A DNA stretch of 64,000 nt, taken from NCBI RefSeq assembly GCF_018614875.1, contig NZ_JAGGNW010000009.1, positions 1-64,000 on the forward strand, given 5' to 3'. The position numbers and the translations under genes were made by a program. This document shows, piece by piece, positions 55,091 to 62,166 of the stretch; within the stretch, counting starts at the first letter, position 1; each line of letters starts with the position of its first letter. Below the pieces are notes generated by a model. That model ran no database searches. It was not told the origin of the DNA and was given only the letters and a program-made list of their open reading frames with translations. Source of the DNA: Variovorax paradoxus (lineage in GTDB: Bacteria; Pseudomonadota; Gammaproteobacteria; Burkholderiales; Burkholderiaceae_C).

Positions 55091-55142
55091 GCAACCTGGC
55101 CGCCGATGAGCGGCCTTTTTCATTTCCGAAAGGGCATCCGCC
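55091..55142 (+). promoter_or_regulatory. hairpin plus ribosome-binding element before the tail-tube gene, copy 2
   Basis: A GGCCGC / GCGGCC stem around CGATGA, then TTTTT, CATTTCCGAAAGG and a spacer to the ATG at 55143. It matches copy 1 before the capsid gene in order and most bases. Confidence 0.65.
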
Positions 55143-55787
55143 ATGTCTTCCTACTTTCCCAACAAGACGATCCTGTCGATCAGCAGCGGCTTCGACGCTG
55201 CCAAGACCGTGTCGGCCATCACCAATGCCAACCCAGGCGTTGCGACGTCGGCCGCGCACGGCTATGCCAATGGCGACATCCTGCTGGCATCGTCCGGCTG
55301 GACGGATCTGAACGACCGCCCTGTCCGCGCCGCGAACATCGCGACGAACACGTTCGACCTCGAGGGGTTCGATACCACCAGCACGACGCGCTTCCCCGCG
55401 GGTGCCGGCATCGGCACCGTCAAGGAAGTGACCTCGTTCGTCGCGTTCTCGCAGGTCACCGACGTGCAGACCGCCGGCGGCGAGCAGCAGTACTTCCAGT
55501 GGGTGTACCTCGAGGACGGCCTGCAGCGCCAGAAGCCGACGTTCAAGAACGCGCGCTCGATGACCGTGCTGCTGGACTACGACAACGCGCTGGCTTGGTA
55601 CGCCACGCTGCTCGCGCACGACCTCTCGGGCGACACGCAGATCCTCCGCGCCGCCCTCCCGAACGGCAAGGTCTTCTACTGGTCCGTGGTTGTCGGCTTC
55701 GACGGCGAGCCGAACTTCAACATCAACACCAACATGCAGGTTACCGCGCAGCTCGCGCTGGTCAACCCGCGTTCGACCAAGTACTGA
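55143..55787 (+). CDS. major tail tube protein
   Basis: 214 residues. An N-terminal beta domain contains V-A-T-S-A-A-H-G-Y-A-N-G-D, typical of the ubiquitin-activating-E1 FCCH-like insertions in phage tail proteins. The rest is the tube fold with W-V-Y-L-E-D-G-L-Q-R. It lies between the tail terminator and the G-like chaperone, as in lambda (gpV). Confidence 0.82.
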   Translation: MSSYFPNKTILSISSGFDAAKTVSAITNANPGVATSAAHGYANGDILLASSGWTDLNDRPVRAANIATNTFDLEGFDTTSTTRFPAGAGIGTVKEVTSFVAFSQVTDVQTAGGEQQYFQWVYLEDGLQRQKPTFKNARSMTVLLDYDNALAWYATLLAHDLSGDTQILRAALPNGKVFYWSVVVGFDGEPNFNINTNMQVTAQLALVNPRSTKY

Positions 55788-55792
55788 TCAGC

Positions 55793-56098
55793 ATGTTCAA
55801 GCTCAAGGCTGATCCCACCTTCGAAGCCAAGGTGGAATTTCCGGTGGCTGGCGGGGCGTCGGTTCCCGTCAAGCTCACGTTCAAGCATCGGACGAAGGCC
55901 GAGCTCGCGAAGTGGCTGGAGGGCCGCGCCGGGCGCTCCGACGAGGAAACCTTCTGCGACATGGTCGAGGGCTGGGAGATCAACGAACCCTTCTCGAAAG
56001 AGAACGTCGCGATCCTGCTGCAACACCACATCGGCGTGGCGCTGGCGGCGTACCAGACCTACGTCGACGAGCTCACCCGCCACCGCGAAAAAAACTAA
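55793..56098 (+). CDS. tail assembly chaperone (gpG-like)
   Basis: 101 residues: V-P-V-K-L-T-F-K-H-R-T-K-A-E-L-A-K-W-L and L-L-Q-H-H-I-G-V-A-L. It coats the tape measure during tail assembly. Its last codons hold the slippery A-AAA-AAC sequence, so it also yields a longer product. Confidence 0.85.
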   Translation: MFKLKADPTFEAKVEFPVAGGASVPVKLTFKHRTKAELAKWLEGRAGRSDEETFCDMVEGWEINEPFSKENVAILLQHHIGVALAAYQTYVDELTRHREKN

Positions 56099-56409
56099 CC
56101 GGCGCCGCGCGCCACCTGTTCGATCCTCCGGATTGGGCAGGGCGCGCGGCGCTCGGCTTTGAGCCAGAAGACTTCGGAGACGAGCGCTTCGAAGTCTGGC
56201 CGGACAACTGGCAAGCGGTGAGCGTGTTCTGCGCCATGCGCACGCAGTGGCGTGCCGGCATGGGCGGCCCGTACGGGCTGGACCTGAACGTCCTGCCCGA
56301 AATCTGGCGGCGCCTCAAGGTGCCGCCCTCCGAACGTGACGAGACCTTCGAGTCGCTCCTCCTCATGGAAGGTGCGGCCTTGGAGTTCATGCACAAGAAG
56401 AAAGCCTGA
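55793..56409 (+). CDS. tail assembly chaperone GT fusion by -1 frameshift
   Basis: Slippery heptamer A-AAA-AAC at 56089-56095 is in the canonical X-XXY-YYZ phase just before the zero-frame TAA. Slipping back one base gives an open frame of 104 further residues (L-T-G-A-A-R-H-L-F-D-P-P-D-W to F-M-H-K-K-K-A). The total is about 205 residues. The T part has no start codon of its own, as in lambda. Confidence 0.85.
56089..56095 (+). promoter_or_regulatory. programmed -1 frameshift site
   Basis: A-AAA-AAC in phase with the gpG-like gene, three bases before its stop. No clear downstream pseudoknot was worked out. Confidence 0.85.
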
Positions 56410-56411
56410 CC

Positions 56412-59387
56412 ATGGACTTTGCTGCCCTTGGCATTCGAATTGACAGCAGCCAGACAAAGCAGGCCTTCTCCGACCTGGAGAGGCTTGCCGACGCTGGCGG
56501 CGATGCCGAGAAAGCCATCCTCGGCGTCGGCAATGCGGGCAAGAAGGCTGCTGTTGGCCTGTCCGAAACCGGCAAGGCGGCGAAGGAATCCGCGCGTTCG
56601 ATCGACGACTACGTCAAGAAACTCGAGCTCACTGCCAAGACCAACGGCATGAGCGCGCGCGAGGCCAAGCTCTACGAGATGGCGCTGCAGGGAGCCTCCA
56701 AGGCTCAACTGCAGGCCGCCGACTCAGCCATCCGCCTGAACGAAGGCTACGAGAAGGGGGTCGAGATCGGGCGCAAGGTCCGAACGGGCCTCATCGCCAC
56801 CGCGGCGGCGGCCGTCGCCCTCGGCGGCGCGTCTGTGGTCGCCTTCAACAAGATCACCGAGAGCATCGCCAAGTACCAGGAACTGAGCGAGAAAACCGGC
56901 GAGTCGGCCTCCAATATCGCATCCCTGCAGACGGCTTCGGATCTGTCGGGAGTGTCGCTTGATACCGTCGCGGCAGCGTCCATTCGCCTGACCACGGCCC
57001 TTTCCAAGACCGACGACGAATCCAAGCTGGTTGCCAAGGGTATCAAGGCGCTCGGGTTGAATTTCGACGAGTTCAAGAAGCAGTCGCCCGCGCAGCAACT
57101 GGACAGCGTTGCGAAGGCCATGGCGGGCTTTCAAGATGGCTCGGAGAAGTCCGCTGCGGCGGTGGCCATCTTCGGCAAGGCCGGCGCGGAGTTGATCCCG
57201 TTCCTCAATGATCTGGCCGACGGCGGCGAGCGAAACCTGCGGCTCACCGACCAGCAGATCAAAGCTGCCGATGACCATGCCAAGGCGCAGGCGCGGCTCA
57301 AGAGCGAGATCACGCAGCTCGCGCAGTCCATCGTCGCGCAATCGCTTCCCGCAGTCACTGACTTGGTGGGAGCGTTCAAGGACGCCATCGCCGAAGCGAC
57401 CGGTCTTGGGGGCGCTGCAACCTCCCTCAAGAACAACAACAGCATTCAGACTTTCGCGGAGGATGGCGCCCGCTTCCTCGCGACCTTGGCGGACTATGCC
57501 GTGAAGGTTGGGGAGGCGTTCAACGCCCTCGGCAAGACGATCGGCGGCGTCGGCGCAATCCAGTTCGCACTCGTGAAGGGCGAGTTCAAGGAAGCCTTGA
57601 ACATCGGAAAGGAACTGGTCGGCGACTCGAAAACCTTCTTCAGCGCACCCAGCCTCTCGGAAGCATTGGAAAAGCGCATCGCTGACCGCCGCAGGAACGA
57701 CGCGCAACGCTCCGTCGAAGAGCGTGGATTCAACCCTCTCGCCAAGATCAACGCGACCGCCCTGAACACCGATCGCACCCCGAAGGGCCGCAAGGACAAC
57801 AGCGCCGCTCAGGAGGCCAAGGCCCAGCTCGCATTCGATCTCGACGACATCCGCAAGGCGCAGGACGCTCTCGCGAACACGATCAACAACGGTGACAAGC
57901 TGCTCGAAGCTCGCCGAGCGGCCAATCTTGTTACCGAGGCCGAGTACTGGAAACAGAAGCGCGCGTTCCTCGTGCAGAACGATGCGGACCAGGCGGCGGC
58001 ACTGGACAAGGAGATCGCCCGCTTGCAGCAGGAGAAGCTGTCGGGCAAAGACAAGATCGACAACGACCGGAAGATTCTCGATGCGCAGGCCAAGCTGGCG
58101 AAGGTGCGAGAAAACGCGACCGCCAACCTGCAGGTGCTCTCCATCAAGGAGACGGACGCTCTCGACAAGATCCGCATCAAGTTCGAAGAGGCCCGGGTCG
58201 CCGCGCAGACCTACGTCGACACCATCTCCAAGCAGAACGACCGCGAGATTGCCGGCCTCGGGAAGGGTGCGCAGGCGCGCGAGATCGACGCTCGCCGCAG
58301 CCAGCGCGACGATCAGTTCCAGGGCCGCCGCGAACAGCTGGAGAGCCAACGGCGCGCCAACCAGATCACCAGCGAGGAGTTCGAGAAGTTCCTGGCCATC
58401 GAGTCCGACGCGCACGGCCGCGCGCTGGCTGCCGACGAGAAGTACTGGAAGCAAAAACTCGAGAAGCAGAAGGACTGGGCCACCGGCGCCAGCGAGGCGC
58501 TGCAGAACTACATCGACGAGGTCGACAACGCCGCCAAGCGGACCGAGAAGCTCATCACGGACGGCCTCGGGGGTCTGACCGACTCCATCACCGACGCCAT
58601 CTTGGGCGACGGCAATCAGTCATTCGCGGAGCTCGGGAAGAGCATCGCCAAACAGATCGTTCGCGGTTTCGTCGAGCAGGAGATTACCAAGCCGATCGCC
58701 GAGTTTCTTCAGAGCAGCCTGAAGGACAGCGACTCGATCGTCAGCAAGATCTTCGGCGGCGTTGCCGGCGGCACGGGCAGCGGTCTCATCGGGAGCCTGC
58801 TGGGTGTGAGTGGGGCGGGCGGTGCTGCAGGTGGCGCCGGCGCGGCGGCGAGCGCCACGGCTGCAAGCAGCGCCCAGGCGACGCTCGCGACCACGGCGAC
58901 CTCGGCTGCGGCCGCCATCTCGGTTCTGGCCTCAGCCGCGTCGGCTGCGGCGGCTTCGATGGGCGGCTCGAGCCTCTCCAGCGCCCTGGGCGCTTCCAAC
59001 CTGATCGGCAGCTCCGGCGGTGACGCCCTGGGCTCGCTGATTGGACTGATGGGATGGTCTGACGGCGGCTTCACCGGTCCTGGCGGCAAGTACCAGCCGG
59101 CCGGCATCGTGCATGCCGGCGAAGGCGTTCTGAATCAACAAGAGGTGCGCGCGATCGGCGGCGAGCAGGGCTTCAACTTCCTGCGGCGTCTGATCAAGCG
59201 TGGCTATGCCGACGGTGGCTTCGTCGGCTCGGTCATGGGAGGCAACCTCATGGGCGGCGGCGATACCACCAACAGCACCAACCTCGAGGTGCACAACCAC
59301 TTCGCTGCCGGCACTAGCAGCGAAACCATCGACCAGGCAGCGGGCAAGTTTTACCGTGCCCTGCAGAAATCGCAGAGGAACAAATGA
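56412..59387 (+). CDS. tape measure protein
   Basis: 991 residues, the longest gene here. The N-terminal I-R-I-D-S-S-Q-T-K-Q-A and the Ala-rich helices fit tail length-tape proteins. A hydrophobic stretch near residue 125 (L-I-A-T-A-A-A-A-V-A-L-G-G-A) and a long coiled coil around residues 470-700 are present. The C-terminus is Gly/Ala-rich with A-D-G-G-F motifs. It starts three bases after the T frame. It sets tail length and helps DNA entry. Confidence 0.92.
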   Translation: MDFAALGIRIDSSQTKQAFSDLERLADAGGDAEKAILGVGNAGKKAAVGLSETGKAAKESARSIDDYVKKLELTAKTNGMSAREAKLYEMALQGASKAQLQAADSAIRLNEGYEKGVEIGRKVRTGLIATAAAAVALGGASVVAFNKITESIAKYQELSEKTGESASNIASLQTASDLSGVSLDTVAAASIRLTTALSKTDDESKLVAKGIKALGLNFDEFKKQSPAQQLDSVAKAMAGFQDGSEKSAAAVAIFGKAGAELIPFLNDLADGGERNLRLTDQQIKAADDHAKAQARLKSEITQLAQSIVAQSLPAVTDLVGAFKDAIAEATGLGGAATSLKNNNSIQTFAEDGARFLATLADYAVKVGEAFNALGKTIGGVGAIQFALVKGEFKEALNIGKELVGDSKTFFSAPSLSEALEKRIADRRRNDAQRSVEERGFNPLAKINATALNTDRTPKGRKDNSAAQEAKAQLAFDLDDIRKAQDALANTINNGDKLLEARRAANLVTEAEYWKQKRAFLVQNDADQAAALDKEIARLQQEKLSGKDKIDNDRKILDAQAKLAKVRENATANLQVLSIKETDALDKIRIKFEEARVAAQTYVDTISKQNDREIAGLGKGAQAREIDARRSQRDDQFQGRREQLESQRRANQITSEEFEKFLAIESDAHGRALAADEKYWKQKLEKQKDWATGASEALQNYIDEVDNAAKRTEKLITDGLGGLTDSITDAILGDGNQSFAELGKSIAKQIVRGFVEQEITKPIAEFLQSSLKDSDSIVSKIFGGVAGGTGSGLIGSLLGVSGAGGAAGGAGAAASATAASSAQATLATTATSAAAAISVLASAASAAAASMGGSSLSSALGASNLIGSSGGDALGSLIGLMGWSDGGFTGPGGKYQPAGIVHAGEGVLNQQEVRAIGGEQGFNFLRRLIKRGYADGGFVGSVMGGNLMGGGDTTNSTNLEVHNHFAAGTSSETIDQAAGKFYRALQKSQRNK

Positions 59388-60319
59388 GCTCTATCGTTGT
59401 GCTGCCCACGGCGATCGTGCCGAAGAGCATCGTCCTCGCAGGGGTTTCGGGGGTGCTGTCGCGCCAGAACAATCGCGGGCGCAACCAGGCCGGCTATGCC
59501 ACGGCGAACGTGATCCGCGATGTCACTCTGCGCGCGTGGCAGATCGGTACCGGCCCGATGCGCCTCGACATCGCCGAGCAAATCTTCGGCTTGTTTGAAG
59601 TCACCGACGCCGGCGCCTACGGGATGCTGCTGGAAGACCCCATCGACTCGACCGTGACTGTTGCCAATGGCGCGCTCATGGGCTACATGGCCGGCGTGGA
59701 GTTCGGCACGGCGGGCTTTGGGAACGGAACGCCAAACTACGGCTTGCGCAAGGTCTACACCGCCCGCGGCTCGGCGCTCAAGCGGGCGCGCGCGCTGACG
59801 CGTCCCATCGGCACGCCGTCGCTGTTCCGCGGCGGCTCGCCGGTGACGATTGGGGTCGGCGCCGGCAATGCAGCGCTGAGCGCCGCACCGGTCTACGTCA
59901 CCTTCGTGACCGATGCCTCGCGCAGCGTCAGCGCGGTGACGGTCGGCGCGACCACGCAAGTCACTCTCGCGACGTCCATTCCAGGCTTTGTCGTCGGCGG
60001 CCGGCTATGGCTCCAGGACCTGACCGGGGCCGACGCCGCGCTGCTCAACAACATGAGCCACGAGATCACCGCCATCACAGGTGGAGGCTTGAACGTCTAC
60101 ACCCTCGCCACCAACACGGCGGGCAAGACGATCACGGCCGCCGGCACTGGCAAGAAGTACCCGCAGCCGGATGAAGCGCTGACCTGGTCGGGATCGTTCT
60201 ACGTGCCGGTGCAATTCCGCGCCGACACCCTCGACTGGGACCTGGTCATCGCAGGCCTCAGCAGCAAGCGCGAGGTGCAAGTCCCGTCGACCTTCCTCGA
60301 TGAGATCCGCGAAGCATGA
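59384..60319 (+). CDS. DUF2460-like tail-tip protein
   Basis: 311 residues. Start and end halves match the DUF2460 tail family (R-D-V-T-L-R-A-W-Q-I-G and R-A-D-T-L-D-W-D-L). Between them is an inserted ~90-residue beta segment (A-L-S-A-A-P-V-Y-V-T to K-Y-P-Q-P-D-E). The ATG overlaps the tape-measure stop. It belongs to the tail tip. Confidence 0.75.
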   Translation: MSSIVVLPTAIVPKSIVLAGVSGVLSRQNNRGRNQAGYATANVIRDVTLRAWQIGTGPMRLDIAEQIFGLFEVTDAGAYGMLLEDPIDSTVTVANGALMGYMAGVEFGTAGFGNGTPNYGLRKVYTARGSALKRARALTRPIGTPSLFRGGSPVTIGVGAGNAALSAAPVYVTFVTDASRSVSAVTVGATTQVTLATSIPGFVVGGRLWLQDLTGADAALLNNMSHEITAITGGGLNVYTLATNTAGKTITAAGTGKKYPQPDEALTWSGSFYVPVQFRADTLDWDLVIAGLSSKREVQVPSTFLDEIREA

Positions 60320-61194
60320 GCAAGACCCGCACAGTTGCCCTTGCCGCGCACCAGGCGCTCGGCACAACGACGCTTGCCCGCTGCTGGCGTTTCGAGCGTC
60401 GCGATGGCCATGTTGTGACCGTCACGACTTGCGCGCGCCCCTTGCTTATCAACGGAGAGGTCTACAGCTCGAAGGAGGGTTTGAACCCCACCGCCGTCAG
60501 CCAGGAGGCGAGCGCGGCCGTCACGAACTCCGAAGTCAACGGCACCATGGCTGCCGAGAGCGTCAGCGAAGAGGAACTGTTCGCAGGTCTGTGGGATGGT
60601 GCCTTCGTCACGGTGTTCGAAGTGAACTACCGCGACCTGACCATGGGAACGATGAACCTGCAGAGCGGGAACATCGGCGACGTGAAGTCGGGGCGGTCCG
60701 CTTTCACGGCAGAGGTCCGCGGCCTCACCCAGCGCCTGCAGAAGGTGGTCGGACGTGTCTACACCGCTGGCTGCCCGTGGGTCTTCGGATCGATCGGCTC
60801 GACCTACGTGCCGGCGTGCAACATCGACCTGGGCCCGCTCACGGTCACCGGCGCGATCACCTCTGTGGCCAATCTCCGCACCTTCGCGGACAGCAGCCGC
60901 GGCGAGGTGTCTGACTACTTCGGCGCCGGACTGGTCACGATCACCAGCGGCGACAACGCCAGCGTGCAGATGGAGATCTATTCCTTCGCGTCTGGTGGCT
61001 TCGTGCTGCATCTGCCGCTGCCCTATGCCCTTGCGATCGGCGACACCTACAGCGTGACCCCCGGCTGCCGCAAGCGCTTCACCGAAGACTGCCGCACCAA
61101 GTGGGCGAACACCAACAACTTCGGCGGCTTCCCGCAGGTTCCTGGCAGCGACAAGGTGCTGGGACTGGGCGGTACGGAGGGAACGAACCTATGA
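60316..61194 (+). CDS. DUF2163/BR0599 family tail protein
   Basis: 292 residues with the family pattern: L-A-R-C-W-R-F-E-R-R-D, E-V-N-Y-R-D-L, and the C-terminal P-G-C-R-K-R-F-T-E-D-C-R-T-K-W with N-N-F-G-G-F-P-Q-V-P-G. Such proteins are part of the distal tail and precede NlpC/P60 genes. Confidence 0.88.
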   Translation: MSKTRTVALAAHQALGTTTLARCWRFERRDGHVVTVTTCARPLLINGEVYSSKEGLNPTAVSQEASAAVTNSEVNGTMAAESVSEEELFAGLWDGAFVTVFEVNYRDLTMGTMNLQSGNIGDVKSGRSAFTAEVRGLTQRLQKVVGRVYTAGCPWVFGSIGSTYVPACNIDLGPLTVTGAITSVANLRTFADSSRGEVSDYFGAGLVTITSGDNASVQMEIYSFASGGFVLHLPLPYALAIGDTYSVTPGCRKRFTEDCRTKWANTNNFGGFPQVPGSDKVLGLGGTEGTNL

Positions 61195-61212
61195 CGAACT
61201 CAAGCCGGATTT

Positions 61213-61617
61213 CTATTCTTCGGGAAGTTCTGCTGCCAGCGAATCCCGAAGTCCCTCCCGCAGCGCCGGGCTCAGTGCGAGCTGCATCGCAACGCCCGTG
61301 TGCGTCGTCACTTTCAAGATTGCGCCTCCCGCACGCCATCGGGCCACTCCGATCTGACGAATGGGAAGCAGTGCTGTCTCTGTGGCAGGCAACGACTGGG
61401 AAGGCGTGGGTGATGCGTCTGGGTCCGGAGCAAGAGCCTGATCTACCTGGAGCGACGTCGTGACCCTGATGAACTCTGCCGTGAGATCTCTCATTTCCTT
61501 GGACTCCAGAAGGATTGCGGTTCCATTCTTTTCCTCATCCCAGAAGCACACCTTCACCAGTTGCCGGTCTTCGGAGAACTGGAACTGCATCGACTTCAGC
61601 CGGATGGTCTCTTCCAT
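61213..61617 (-). CDS. antisense-oriented hypothetical (moron-like) protein in the tail block
   Basis: 134 residues, begins MEETIRLKSMQFQFSEDRQL. An N-terminal beta-rich part (V-K-V-C-F-W-D-E-E-K) is followed by a Pro/Ser/Thr-rich linker and a C-terminal part (G-V-A-M-Q-L-A-L-S-P-A-L-R-E-G-L). It is the only minus-strand gene among the late genes. Copy B of the two-hairpin leader abuts its start. Overlapping plus-strand frames lack coding quality. Confidence 0.72.
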   Translation of the reverse strand: MEETIRLKSMQFQFSEDRQLVKVCFWDEEKNGTAILLESKEMRDLTAEFIRVTTSLQVDQALAPDPDASPTPSQSLPATETALLPIRQIGVARWRAGGAILKVTTHTGVAMQLALSPALREGLRDSLAAELPEE

Positions 61618-61684
61618 TTCGTCTATCCCCTCGCGGGGCCCGTGTTGTGGTGACCGGATTCTGCTCCGCGAAGGGGAGGGCACC
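61615..61684 (-). promoter_or_regulatory. two-hairpin leader element, copy B
   Basis: Minus-strand order: GGTGCCC, a CTCC/GGAG hairpin, TCCGG...CACAACACGG, CCCCGCGAGGGG, then AGACGAAATG. It aligns with copy A (39412-39480). Read on the plus strand its end also supplies AGGGGAGG near the NlpC/P60 start, so a role for that gene is possible too. Confidence 0.65.
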
Positions 61685-61689
61685 AGTCG

Positions 61690-62166
61690 ATGACCTCCGC
61701 TGCTCAATTCGAGGCGCCTGCGGGCGCCTTTCGCGTTTCTGGGGCAAACATTTGCGCGGCAGCGCGGTCGTACATGGGTGTGCCCTGGCGCCACCAGGGC
61801 CGCAGCCGCGAAGGCATGGACTGCCTCGGTCTGGTCATCACCGTGGCCCATGACCTCGGCCTGACCGAGTTCGACACCCGCGACTACGCCCGCCAAGCGA
61901 AGGACGAATCGATGCTTGAGCAATGCCGCGAGCACCTGGTGGAGATCACACGCGCCAATGTCCGGCCCGGTGACGTGGCTGTGATGCGCTTCGGCGCCAA
62001 CAGGCACATCGGCTTCTTCGGCGACTACCTGCACGGTGGCCTGTCGCTGATCCACGCCTACTCCAACGCCCCGCGCAAGGTGGTGGAGCACCTCTTCAAT
62101 GACGACTGGTTGCGCATGAACCGCGCGCAGCTGATCGGCGTCTTCCGCTTCCCGGGGATCGCATGA
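61690..62166 (+). CDS. NlpC/P60 family tail peptidase
   Basis: 158 residues. The catalytic Cys is in G-M-D-C-L-G-L-V (about residue 44) and His in R-H-I-G-F-F (about residue 98). In this tail-tip position it acts as a gpK-like hydrolase during assembly or DNA entry, not as the lysis enzyme. AGGGGAGG precedes the ATG. Confidence 0.88.
   Translation: MTSAAQFEAPAGAFRVSGANICAAARSYMGVPWRHQGRSREGMDCLGLVITVAHDLGLTEFDTRDYARQAKDESMLEQCREHLVEITRANVRPGDVAVMRFGANRHIGFFGDYLHGGLSLIHAYSNAPRKVVEHLFNDDWLRMNRAQLIGVFRFPGIA

Noticed and set aside
55912..56409. Independent gene for the gpT-like frame
   Set aside because: There is no usable start with ribosome site before the slippery A-AAA-AAC; the frame is better explained as a -1 frameshift extension.
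61460..61693. Plus-strand 77-residue frame opposite the antisense tail gene
   Set aside because: Ser/Arg-rich, no ribosome site, and wholly opposite the better-supported minus-strand gene.
61690..62166. NlpC/P60 protein as the phage endolysin
   Set aside because: It sits between DUF2163 and gpJ-like tail genes, the usual place of the tail-tip peptidase.
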